A stretch of DNA of 64,000 nt from Ampelomyces quisqualis (taxonomy: Eukaryota; Ascomycota; Dothideomycetes; Pleosporales; Phaeosphaeriaceae): contig JAGTXZ010000020.1 in the NCBI GenBank assembly GCA_018398575.1, positions 744,001-808,000 on the forward strand. The letters run 5' to 3'. A model generated the notes under the pieces. It searched no databases. It saw nothing but the letters and a program-made list of their open reading frames with translations, and was not told the DNA's origin. The position numbers were made by a program, and so were the translations under genes. Below, one piece after another: positions 54,601 to 64,000 of the stretch (position 1 is its first letter; each line of letters opens with the position of its first letter).

Positions 54601-56204
54601 CGACGACAACGCCGGTGTGGTGGTGACATGTATGTACTCGCCGTTTGTTCCTGCATTATTGTACCTGCATTGGTGTGGTGCTCGCTCGGTGAATCCGCTC
54701 GGGGCAAGACTGTGGGGGGGGCAGTGGCATGCCGGGCGGCGACGATTGGGCGTGTTCGAGCCGACCACGCCGCCGACACGCGCACCAAGCGAGCGCTGGG
54801 CTGGCCATGCGTCGGGCAGGTAAAGCAGCGACGGCGCTAGCCCGCGTAGAGAAGCACCGGCGGCGTACATGCAGCGGATGCTGGGGGATAGAGTTGTGCA
54901 GCTCAGCACATGTGCGCTACGCCCCCGAAATAGACCCAGACGAGGATTTGTGTTATCGAATGCTGACCGGTATACGAGGCGCCGACATGCATATTTGGGA
55001 CACCCGGCGGCAGAGTGGAACACGCAAATTGACTAGGCCGTACAGCAGGTAACGGGCGCTCGCTATCGATACCTAGAGAATTGGGCGGGCCACTCGCGAC
55101 GCCTGGAGGCTGCCACAGCCCAGGTGCATCTGAAACACGCTCTAAGAGAGCAGCAGTCGCCCGCGTCCCATGCGAAGACAGGCACCCTGATGCCGCATGG
55201 CCTGGTTCCGTTGCTCGAGTCCTGTTCGCTGGGCTGCACGACGCGAGGGGCAACCTCCCGCCGTGAGGCAGCCGAGGCCATGGTGGTGTTGTGATGCGCG
55301 AGGGCTCGACATTGGCGTGCGACAGGTCGTGGCAGCGCCGTGGCATCACTCGCAAAAGCATTTCGAAACATGCACTCATCGTCAGCAGCAGCGGGCCGGG
55401 GCAGCAGGTCCGTGGTCAGACTCCCAGTGCCACTCGGGGAGGGCGGATGGGCTGTGCCGCTCGTCATCTCGGGGGTGCCTGGGTGCAGCGACGGGCAGGG
55501 CCAGCTGTTGGCGACCAAGTTTAGCGCACCGACCGATGCACCGCCGCCGCTTTACAATACTTCCAAGCACACACACTGTATCCGTACTCCGCACAGGATC
55601 CGTACAGATCACTGAGTCGCAGGGGTCGCGTGCTGCATGGACGCCGGCGTCGTGGGTGGCACGGTGGCGCCAGGTGGAGTCGCTGCGCTGCGCCCCGGCT
55701 GCAGCAGCGAATCCCGCGCCGCCGTCCGCCGTGCCTGCCCATCGCTTCCTGTTTCGCGGCTTGTCGCTCGCTGATCGGCTAGCCTACTTATCCAGCCGTG
55801 GCCGGCCGCCCTCTGTGCGCACCCCGTCTCAAGCCTGATCAACCTCTTTTTTCTTCGTTGCCCGCCGTTGGTTCACTTTGTACACGCTGCTTGTGCATCG
55901 TAGCCGTTCCTTCCTTTGCATCTCTCCCTCCCACCACGCACGACCCTATGACATCGTAGCCCACCCCCGGCTCGCCCTCCAGCAGACAGCTCCGTTATTA
56001 CGAGCTGTTGTCCAGTCCTTCCTCCGACCTTTCATTGCCATCTGCCCTGTACCCCGTACGCCTAATCCAAATACCGCCAGCGCTGTCCACCACACCGACA
56101 ACCTGCAGAACATCCCAAGTGAGTCGAGCCGCCGTCGCCCTGTGCCCTCCCGACGCCTGTCTGACGCCTCGCCTCAGCCCACGAACAACACCACATTCGC
56201 ATCC
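51669..56204. other. 4.5-kb gene-free region upstream of the Msn2/Seb1-like gene
   Basis: The longest stretch without a supported gene. Open frames up to 213 codons occur on both strands (for example 55197-55838 plus, 54505-55023 minus), but their composition is irregular, they overlap each other, and none resembles a known family. GC is higher from 54.6 kb on. The last 350 bp are pyrimidine-rich and likely the transcribed leader, with possible leader splice sites (gtgagt at 56119). No tRNA or terminal-repeat element was recognised. Confidence 0.55.
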
Positions 56205-57990
56205 ATGGAAGGCTCATATCCCATGCACCCGGCCCCGCCCATGCAATCGCCATTCTTCTACTACAACCCGGATCCACAGGGCGAGACCACCCGCCAACAC
56301 GGACACTTTACTGCCCACCCGTCCGCCCACTCGACATTCCAGGCACACAACATGTACTTCCCACGCCCAGCGTCGCCAACCTCGCACATCTCCTACCCGC
56401 AGACCGCCTACGCCAACCAGATGCTGACGCCCGTCGCATCTCCCCAGCCAATGTACCAGAAGCCAGCCATCCTCATCCAGCCCCAGGACTCGCCCTATCT
56501 GCGCCCGATTGACACGGCCTTTGCCTACGCGCCTGCTACCCCGCCGCTGTCCTCTTCCACTCGCAGCAGTGTCAGCAGCCCACCTCTGGTCTGCGACATG
56601 CTCCCCACTCCTGTCAATGGCTTCTACCCAGGCGAGGGCATTGAGGGCGTCAAGCAGGGCTGTGAAGGCGAGGTCTTCTCGGAGCTCCTTTCTGCTGGTA
56701 TTGAATGGCGCTCCACTACCCCCCCCATGACTCCAGGTGAGCACCTCTCTTCACGCACTTGCGAATAGTCCTCGGCACGACATGCATTCACCCTGCATGT
56801 CGCCTCGAGTGAAGGTGACGGATGGTTTGCTGATTTGCTTAGTATTCATTCAGCCACGTGCGGCTGGCCAGACGTCCCACCTCCTCTCCGCGACCTCCTG
56901 CCCCTCGCTCTCCCGGTCACCTTCACCATCTGCCCGCTCACCTTTGGTCGAGGCTGAGAACAACTTTTGCAACCCCCGTGACTTGACTGTCTCTGCATCC
57001 GAGCTATCAACCTCTCTCACGCTTTGCCCCGGCGACGAGGAGCACAAGGTCGTCCTCAAAGGAGAGTCCGCCAAGATCGACTTTTCCGAAAGCACGCAAT
57101 CCTTCGGCTTCTCTGGTCTGCCTACCTTCGAGCCTCTCTTCGAGCTTGATTGTGAGGACGACTTCACCGGACTCGTCGCATTCTCTTCTGCCGAGAACAC
57201 TCACTTTTTGGGCAGCAAGCGCCAGCGCACTGATCTGGCTGCCTCGACCCCCGAAGAGGACTTTGTCAGCGACGAGAGCTTCACAGATTTCGAAGAAGAG
57301 CTGGTTCACGGCCTGCCTCCCACTCCTGCTGAGAGCGTCCACTCCGACGACATGTCGGCCGCATCCGCTTCTAAGAGACGGTCCAGCAAGAAGGCTCAAT
57401 CCGAGTTCAGCGACGCTGAGTCGGACTTCCAAGGTAAGCCACAGGCATCAGGTGACGAAATCACCTCGTCTGGGGTATCAAGCCAACATGAAGCAGTTCA
57501 AGGCTCCAACGCCGATGCCGCCAACACTAGCTCCGACGAGAACGGCTCTACCCCTGTCGCGCCCACCAGCCGCCGCGGTCGCAAGCAGTCCCTGACTGAA
57601 GATCCTTCCAAGACCTTCGTCTGCACGCTCTGCTCTCGCCGCTTCCGCCGCCAGGAACACCTCAAGCGCCACTACCGCTCTCTACACACTCACGACAAGC
57701 CATTCGAGTGCACCGACTGCGGTAAGAAGTTTTCTCGCAGCGACAACTTGTCCCAGCATCAGCGCACTCACGGAACCGGTGCTGTTGTCATGGGCGTGCT
57801 CGACAGCTCCGATCTCCACGGCGACCTGCCACAGCAACAGCTCGGCAACTTCAACGCCTCGAATCCTGCCCAGATGGGTCAGATCCTCTACGGCGCTGCC
57901 GAGGGCATTTCAAGCTCAAGCTCTGATTCATACTCTGACATCGAGGCCTCCTCGATTGACAAGATGCGCAAGCGAAAGCGTGACCAATAG
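56205..57990 (+). CDS. msnA: C2H2 zinc-finger stress transcription factor, Msn2/MsnA/Seb1-like
   Basis: Binds STRE (AGGGG) sites in family members and controls general stress responses. Exons are 56205..56736 and 56843..57990; the 106-bp intron joins TPPMTP to VFIQPRA; the product is 559 residues. The N-terminus is Pro/Tyr/Ser-rich. Acidic blocks (ELDCEDDFTGL, DESFTDFEEEL) may act in activation or Msn5-type export. Two C2H2 fingers lie near the C-terminus: FVCTLCSRRFRRQEHLKRHYRSLH and FECTDCGKKFSRSDNLSQHQRTH in pieces, the RRQEHLKRH/RSDNLSQH pattern of Msn2. It ends in a basic KMRKRKRDQ. A possible 63-bp stop-free intron (gtaagc at 57434 to gcag at 57496) cannot be excluded. Confidence 0.92.
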
Positions 57991-58894
57991 GCACTGCCAC
58001 TCTTCCCCTCACATTGTAACGAATCTTCATGACATCCCTTTCTGTAGAAGGAGTTCGCAACACGCAAGGCGACCGCTTGCCATCATCACGTCTTAACGCA
58101 AAGTTGACTTGGATAGACAGGCGGCCCAGGCTCCATCATTGGTGGTCGGCGTGTGCTCCCCAAGTAGCGGCAAAGGTTGCTGTACCTCCCTTCTCCAATT
58201 GTATTCTCCACCCCAATTCGGCTGCGCACTAGGCAAGATTGGCTTTTTCCTTCATCATATCCAGGTCGCGCGTCTGGATGGTCTGTCATAGGCCTGGGAG
58301 CTCATCGGTTGGGAGATGGAATAGATTTGGTGTTCATTTGTGGTGTTGGTTTCTTCACACTTTACGACGGCATGGCCTCCTCCTACCGGCCCATCATCGC
58401 CGCGTTTCCCCGACACCCGCTTTTTGTATCGCGTTCTTACCCTCATTGTAATCTGCTGCGTTTGGCGCATGCCCAACATTCTGGGAATGTCGGTTCTTCA
58501 CCACCTTCACATGTAATTTTGGAACATCTACTGCTCTTGCAAAGCATCTTCCTTGCGTATCTGTAGTAGAGTGCTGGCACATCGAACCAAACCAAAACCA
58601 TCACAACTAGTAGAACCTCTCTTGCACGCGTCATGACTGTGATCACCTTATTCCCGCTTATGTGGCTCGTTGACAAATTCTGCTCCACGCGACTCGTGTC
58701 GCTGCTGGTGTCATCGGTTTGTATGATCAGAACAAACTTTGTTGTGGTCAAACTTAGGAAGGCAAGACTGCAATATTAGCGCGTGCGAAGGTTTAGCGAA
58801 ACCCGAATTATCGGCTCCCTCGTGATCCGTAGTCCGCCTCAAATGTTACATTCTTTGCGTTTTGACTAGCGTTTATTGTTGATCATTCCTCACC
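57991..58894. other. Intergenic, msnA 3' flank and DPH6 promoter
   Basis: About 900 bp without a supported gene. Frames on the minus strand (58443-58751) show no family resemblance. Confidence 0.5.
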
Positions 58895-61234
58895 ATGACG
58901 GCGTCTTCGTTGAACGTGATAGCACTAATCTCTGGCGGCAAAGATTCGCTGTTTTCAATCCTGCACTGTCAAGCGAATGGGCACACCATCGTGGCATTGG
59001 CAAATTTACACCCAGCAGCGTCAGCCAATGAGAATGAAGACATTGACAGCTACATGTACCAGACTGTGGGACATTCCGTGATACCGCTCTACGAGCAGGC
59101 GTTGGGCATCCCGCTGTACCGCCAAGAAATCACGGGCAAGGCAGTCAACTCAAATCGAGACTATGAGGCCTCATCACAGCAAGAGCAGGATGAAACTGAA
59201 GACCTGGTGCCGCTATTGGAGAAGATCATAAAAGCGCATCCAGAGGCAAACGCGGTTTCCACGGGTGCTATTCTCAGTACATACCAGCGGACGCGAGTAG
59301 AGTCGGTCGCTTTGCGACTGGGTCTCGTTCCACTGTCGTACCTATGGCAATATCCTCTGTTACCACCTTATACCCAGTCATCGCTTCTGCATGACATGGC
59401 CGCTGTAGGACAAGAAGCCATTATCGTCAAGACCGCATCTGGGGGCTTAGACGAAAGCTTCTTGGGACTCGACGTCGCCAACTCCAGGACAGTTGCCAAG
59501 TTGAGCAAAGCAATGAATCGATTTGGCAAAGCGGGCAACGGCGCGATTGTTGGTGAGGGAGGCGAGTTTGAGACGTTGGCGCTTGGTGGACCACGGTCGT
59601 TGTGGAAGAGGAGGATCAAGATTGGCGCTTCAGCTTCCATGCTTGTGGGTGGCGGACAGACGATGTTGAGGATCAAGGAAAGCAGCCTTGAAGAACTACC
59701 CACTGGTTCAGGGGAAGATTTGGAGGGCGTCCGAATCCCGGAACTATTCGACGAGGAGTTCAGAACGATACTGAAAGCAACGGATTATGGAGCCCATGAA
59801 GATGCAAAATCCATCCGCGACACCACCCTCTCGACCAACCCTGCCGATAGCACACCGGCAGGAACTCGAGCATCTGTAGTTGCCAGCCTGCCCATGAATG
59901 CATATAACAACACACCCACTGTGTTCACATATTCAAATATCGTCAGCGACATGCATGGTTCGAAGCAAGCTTCCCCATCACGACAAATCATGAACATTTT
60001 CCTTCGTCTCGACCACATGATCCAGCAATGCGACTTGCTGAAGTCGAACATCAACCATTGCACACTCCTGCTTCGCGACATGGCCGACTTCACTGTTCTG
60101 AACCCTATATACGCGCAGTATTTCAGCGACGTCAACCCACCAGCGCGAGTCACCATAGCTGCTGGAAACGCATTACCTCGCGGCACCGACGCCATGCTGA
60201 GCGTCATCTTGGATAAGAACGTAAACAATCTCGACCAAAGCATCTCAAGACAAGGTCTCCACGTCCAAGGAAGAAGCTACTGGGCACCAGCCAACATCGG
60301 TCCTTACAGCCAAGCGATATCCGTCCCTCTACCAGCTCGCAACCCCACCAACATCACACAAGAAGAAGAGCAACAGTCAGGCCAAGAAGCCGGCGAAATC
60401 GTCTACATAGCCGGCCAAATCCCCCTCATCCCAGCATCCATGGCCGTCTACCAACCCCACGACTTCCGCGGCCAAGCGCTCCTCTCCCTGCAACATCTGT
60501 GGCGCATCGGGCGCGCAAAAGGCGTGAAATACTGGACAGGTAGCATAGCCATGATACCTTTCACCCTCGCGAATCCCCTCTCAGCCGTCCAGACAGCGCA
60601 GGAGTTATGGAAAAAAGCACATGCGGCGCCACCACCACCACCACCAGACGACGACAACGACATCAACAACGTCGATCCCTGGGACCGCATCAACAACACC
60701 AACACCTACACCGCCCATACCCATCACGAAAACACGCACCGCCCTCCCCTGCCCCACCTCTCCTCTTCTTCTTCTCCTTCTTCTTCTTCTTCTCTCCCCA
60801 CTCCCCCCCCCCTCCATCCCGCATATACACCCCCGCCATGCTTCGTCGCTCAAGTCCACGCCCTCCCCGCCGCAGTGCCCATCGAGTGGAGCGCAACAGG
60901 TCTGACCGCGTCGTCCATGATGACCCTGCACCCCCACCGCGATACAAGTCCTCGCACGCGCACGCGTACGCGCAACTATACATGCGCCCCGGCGCAGTCT
61001 GCAAGCACGTTCCACGCGATGGAGATCACGGCCGGAGACGGCCATGGGTGCGACGAGATTCGGCGGCGCAAATGGGCTAGTGCGACCGTGTATGTTGGGC
61101 GGGGGTGGGAGTGGGACCGTGGAGTGCAGGGGTGGGACGGCGTGCAGTTTGTTCCGTGTGTGCGGGTGTGGGGGGGTGAGGGGGTCGAGGTGAGGGGTGT
61201 GTTGGTTGGGAGGGTGGATGGGAGGGATGAATAG
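58895..61234 (+). CDS. DPH6: Diphthine-ammonia ligase with two RidA-like domains
   Basis: Catalyses the last step of diphthamide formation on elongation factor 2, amidating diphthine with ATP and ammonium. Single exon, 779 residues. The PP-loop ATPase motif SGGKDS is at 13-18, followed by YQTVGHSVIPLYEQALGIP, GAILSTYQRTRVE, and GEGGEFETLALGGP, the ligase signature. Two RidA/YjgF-like domains follow, near 330-445 and 455-570 (YWAPANIGPYSQAI; EIVYIAGQIPL). A low-complexity block at about 579-652, with runs of Pro, Asp, His and Ser, interrupts the second RidA region. The C-terminus is Gly/Trp/Val-rich (GRGWEWDRGVQGWDG). Confidence 0.92.
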   Translation: MTASSLNVIALISGGKDSLFSILHCQANGHTIVALANLHPAASANENEDIDSYMYQTVGHSVIPLYEQALGIPLYRQEITGKAVNSNRDYEASSQQEQDETEDLVPLLEKIIKAHPEANAVSTGAILSTYQRTRVESVALRLGLVPLSYLWQYPLLPPYTQSSLLHDMAAVGQEAIIVKTASGGLDESFLGLDVANSRTVAKLSKAMNRFGKAGNGAIVGEGGEFETLALGGPRSLWKRRIKIGASASMLVGGGQTMLRIKESSLEELPTGSGEDLEGVRIPELFDEEFRTILKATDYGAHEDAKSIRDTTLSTNPADSTPAGTRASVVASLPMNAYNNTPTVFTYSNIVSDMHGSKQASPSRQIMNIFLRLDHMIQQCDLLKSNINHCTLLLRDMADFTVLNPIYAQYFSDVNPPARVTIAAGNALPRGTDAMLSVILDKNVNNLDQSISRQGLHVQGRSYWAPANIGPYSQAISVPLPARNPTNITQEEEQQSGQEAGEIVYIAGQIPLIPASMAVYQPHDFRGQALLSLQHLWRIGRAKGVKYWTGSIAMIPFTLANPLSAVQTAQELWKKAHAAPPPPPPDDDNDINNVDPWDRINNTNTYTAHTHHENTHRPPLPHLSSSSSPSSSSSLPTPPPLHPAYTPPPCFVAQVHALPAAVPIEWSATGLTASSMMTLHPHRDTSPRTRTRTRNYTCAPAQSASTFHAMEITAGDGHGCDEIRRRKWASATVYVGRGWEWDRGVQGWDGVQFVPCVRVWGGEGVEVRGVLVGRVDGRDE

Positions 61235-61599
61235 GGACAAGGAATCATGTTGGACGGGTTGGGGTCATGTGAATCGATTCGTCATCAATGTGAATGTCTG
61301 CTACTTCTAGGCGGGACTTTTGTGTGTCTTGGACTGGGGGAGGAGTGCGTTGGGTAGGCAAATTGGACACGCATCTTGATATCGTGAGCAGTAACACGTC
61401 CGTCATGATTTCAGCCTATACATAATAACATGACTTCATAGGACTTCCGTTTGGTTATTGCAAAGTCCTTGTCCACCCGTACCATCCAAAATTCAAAAGC
61501 CTGTAGGCCGGTATTCTTGCTCCAAAACGCCGTGCTTGTTGTGTGAATATACACCTAAGAGGAGAGACTTCATAAACGCAGGGTATCAGGTATCAGGTA
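61235..61599. other. Intergenic between convergent DPH6 and MDM31/32
   Basis: 3' flanks only; three tandem GTATCAG units begin at 61583 and run into the last codons of the neighbouring gene. Confidence 0.5.
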
Positions 61600-61603
61600 T
61601 CAG
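61583..61603. repeat. Three tandem GTATCAG heptamers at a stop codon
   Basis: Exact units at 61583-61589, 61590-61596 and 61597-61603. On the minus strand the TGA stop of MDM31/32 (61602-61600) lies in the first unit read. Confidence 0.7.
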
Positions 61604-63615
61604 GCAATATTTCCCGCGAGACCGAGGAAGAGAGCTTGCGCGGCGAGTTGCAGTGTCCAGATGCCTACTTTTTTTATGCGCCGTTTGCGGACGGTCCGGT
61701 CGTCGAGGACGTCACGAGCGAATGCATCGTACATCTAATGGCGGATTAGTGTCATGTATAAATCACAAGAAAGGGGTATATTTCTTACCTCGCGAGATAC
61801 TTCTTCCATCAGGCCGCTGTCGTATAAAGTCCAGCTGCCGTCGAACTCGCCCACCCTCTTGACGACTCTGCAGTTCACGGGTATGAAGGTGCGCTTCGAG
61901 TTGATGTACGCAACGATGGGTCGTACAAGTGCGTTGTTGACGTATGATATGTCCCGTGTGAAGATGGGGACAGCTGCTCGGACGTCGTTGAGGTGGACAC
62001 GCAGGTCCATGATCATAAAGCGTGTGTCTTCTTCGTCGCTCTCCCCTACTGCCGCTGTGTCATCGTGATGATGATCATCGAAACCGTGGGCTGCGTGATC
62101 GGAGAAGTGGTGCTTGCGACCGTTTTGCGTGACTGTGGCTTCGACACGATCATACATGTCGGACATGACCTTGGCGAGGCTTTCATCGTCATCGTTGGGC
62201 AGCATGATGTCTGCGACTATGTCGACGTTGCCCTCGTGGATCCAAGAGAAGGGGCCGTCGTACCCACGATTCAGGTGATCAATGTTGAGACCATCGATCC
62301 TTATTCGACTGTGCTTCTTCCATGTGCTGCCGTCTTCCGACTCACGGCCACTGCTGAGCTGTGTGCCGGTGTAGTTGTGTGTTTGTCGAGGGTGAATTGT
62401 GAATAGTGAGTTGTCGAAAGAGCCAGACATCATGTTGGCGGAGAGGAAGTCGTAGAATAGCCACTGCTTTCGCAACTGTGGCAGGTCACACGAGTAGACG
62501 CTGACGGCGAATGGGCGGAAGCCACCTGGCTGGTAAATGGTAACCAGCAGATCCTCCATCTTGAAAGAGTTCAATTCGAAGTCGCCTGGGTTGTGTTCAT
62601 GCTTGTATGACCTTGGATCGACGCCCTCGATGGTGCGTACGCTTGTTCGGTCGATGACACCGCGGATGCCTTTGATCTCCACATCCTCCAACAAGCCTTT
62701 CCCGTTGAACCATTTGGAGAATGATAGTGTGACGTTTACGGTATCGATGGAGATGTCGAACTGGGAGTAGTTCGTATCCTCCTCGGCCTCCGGACTCTCT
62801 GCGATAATGTCTGCACCTTCCTTGTCGTCCTTCTCCTGCTGCGCCAAAGCGGCTGCGGCTGCAGCTGCGGCCATTTCAGTCTGCGAGCCCTTGCTGACGT
62901 GGCCGCCCTGTTGTCCTGGTCTCCTCGACACGTAGACTTTGCGGAAAGAGATGACTCGGTCCTTCCATTTGGGCACGACGGCAGTCTCAAAGACGACCTT
63001 GATGCCAGAGGAGCTGGTCAGGTAGTTGCCGATCCACTTGGCAAGTGTCTCTTGGGAAAAAGCAGTGTTGATCAAGAAAACGGTCAACATGACAAAGGTG
63101 GTGGTCCCGAGCACGATCCACAGCACGTGCGCTGCGACAATCCACGAGAAGAGGGCATAGATCTCGTCGGCATTGAAGGGCCGGGCGCTCCGGATGGTAA
63201 GCCATTTGAAGTGGATCTTGATGCGCGACCAGAAGCCCGAGGCAGCTTCGAGCAGCTCGGCCTTGGTGGGGCGCTTGAGGTGCGGCAGCGTGTGGGGGAT
63301 GCGGTCGAGCAGGGGGTGCTTGGGGGAAGGTTGCGGGGCGTCTGGCTTGGTGGTCGGCGGCTGTTTCGACGATGTTGACGACGCACGGCGGGCCCGGGCC
63401 GAGAGGACAGCAAGTGCTACGCTCGGCTGGCCATGGTGCCGTGCATGCGCGGGAGGTCGCAGCAGGAGGGCCCGTCTCTGCGCCGCCCATGTCACGGGGT
63501 GGTGGGCATGGGTTCTGATGCGGAAGCGTGGGAGCAGGGCAGTCTGCGTCGGCGGCGGGTGCGCGAGGGAGCGCCGCAGACACGCGCCAAGTGTGCAGCC
63601 TACATTCCTGCTCAT
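61600..63615 (-). CDS. Mitochondrial distribution and morphology protein, MDM31/MDM32 family
   Basis: Inner-membrane protein family needed for mitochondrial shape, nucleoid stability and lipid homeostasis. Exon 1 is 63615..61789 and exon 2 is 61734..61600, with a 54-bp intron (gtaaga..cattag); the product is 653 residues. The Arg/Ala/His-rich N-terminus (MSRNVGCTLGACLRR) suits a mitochondrial presequence. A membrane segment IVAAHVLWIVLGTTTFVMLTVFLI follows near 190-215. The intermembrane-space part has FDISIDTVNVTLSFSKW, EDVEIKGIRGVIDRTSV and FVIHPRQ-like stretches, with a His/Asp-rich insertion (FDDHHHDD). Exon 2 supplies MYDAFARDVLDDR and the second membrane anchor GIWTLQLAAQALFLGLAG. The start MSRN was chosen over an in-frame ATG at 63774. 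Confidence 0.87.
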
Positions 63616-63872
63616 GGTCTTCACGGCGGCCACATGGTCGACGTCGGCTGGACAGAGGGGGGGGGCAGTGGCAGCACCAGGTGCACGTGATTGTGCAAGC
63701 CCTGGACAAAGTGCGGTGAATGCGCTAGTTAGTAACTCTTCGTACGTCTCGCCTCGCCAAAATTCGCTGTCCAACCTTCTTTCTTATCGATAGCCCGCCC
63801 GGATTTTCTGGACCCGCGTGCCGACCACGCACTTCAAGAACAGCAGAGGCCACAGGCACAGCGCTCACCAAC

Positions 63873-64000
63873 ATGCCGGCCCCCACAGCGCTGCAGCGCC
63901 GCCCCGAACAACTGCCCGACACGGCCATGCCAGCCACTGCCGTGCCACTGCCCGCCGACGCCGACGCCGACGCCGAACTCATCGACATGAGCCTCGCCCC
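63873..64000 (+). CDS. 5' end of an unidentified gene, runs off the window
   Basis: ATG at 63873 opens a frame of 42 codons to the edge: MPAPTALQRRPEQLPDTAMP followed by a Pro/Ala region with four Ala-Asp pairs and ELIDMSLA. Start context (ccaacATGc) is good and it is divergent from MDM31/32 by 257 bp, typical spacing here. No family can be named from this piece. Confidence 0.45.
   Translation, partial: MPAPTALQRRPEQLPDTAMPATAVPLPADADADAELIDMSLA

Noticed and set aside
55197..55838. 213-codon plus-strand frame as a gene upstream of msnA
   Set aside because: Trp/Arg/Cys-rich, overlaps several other long frames on both strands in GC-rich DNA, and resembles no family.
51669..56204. Autoregulation of the Msn2-like gene by STRE (AGGGG) sites
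   Set aside because: I saw only about four copies (for example 52056, 53113, 55246, 55621), fewer than the roughly nine expected by chance on both strands.
1..64000. CRISPR arrays, operons or prokaryotic elements
   Set aside because: Spliceosomal introns and eukaryote-specific genes throughout; no regularly spaced repeats seen.

Overview
The window is nuclear DNA of a filamentous ascomycete, most likely a Dothideomycete (Pleosporales-type). This is inferred from many short spliceosomal introns (mostly 45-110 bp, gt..ag, with ctaac/ctgac/ctaat branch sites), monocistronic genes on both strands about every 2 kb, and fungal-specific proteins (Ilm1, Msn2/Seb1-type zinc-finger factor, Vhc1-type cotransporter, Eaf1/Vid21, Mdm31/32). 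All exon structures were built by hand from the sequence and should be read as models.

Layout. 1-4 kb: partial ILM1 (-), divergent M19 dipeptidase (+), L-lactate dehydrogenase (+). 4.5-13 kb: SET1 (-), RIB4 lumazine synthase (-), GFA1 (-). 14.8-21.9 kb: a divergent pair of probably vacuolar transporters, an AVT3/4-like amino-acid transporter (-) and a Vhc1-like cation-chloride cotransporter (+). 22.3-25.5 kb: RAM2 prenyltransferase alpha subunit (+) and a CHA1-like serine/threonine dehydratase (+). 25.5-30.8 kb: the only accessory-looking part, with AT-rich decayed repeats, a multi-pass membrane protein gene, a Zn2Cys6 transcription-factor pseudogene split by a 376-bp MITE that has a 9-bp target duplication, and a divergent short-chain dehydrogenase pseudogene with in-frame stops. 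30.8-41.7 kb: MAK11 (-), EAF1/VID21 (+), a 102-residue membrane protein (-), an ERD1/EXS-type protein (+) and RPB11 (-). 42.4-47.6 kb: an orphan gene (-), a peroxisomal-type acyl-CoA ligase (-) divergent from an acyl-CoA thioesterase-like gene (+), and RPL36 (+). 48.2-51.7 kb: a TUG/UBX protein (-) and a TXNL1-type thioredoxin-PITH protein (+). 51.7-56.2 kb: a 4.5-kb gene-free stretch in front of the Msn2/Seb1-like stress factor (+). 58.9-64 kb: DPH6 (+), MDM31/32 (-) and the start of one more gene (+).

Most genes are housekeeping and functionally unrelated. Three divergent pairs look meaningful: the two vacuolar transporters; the acyl-CoA ligase and thioesterase, whose shared promoter holds two CCGAGG (FarA/CTF1-type) cores; and the decayed regulator/dehydrogenase pair. 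I see no wholly new multi-gene system. The best candidates for follow-up are the MITE family with its internally duplicated terminal repeats and the broken regulator/SDR locus it sits in.
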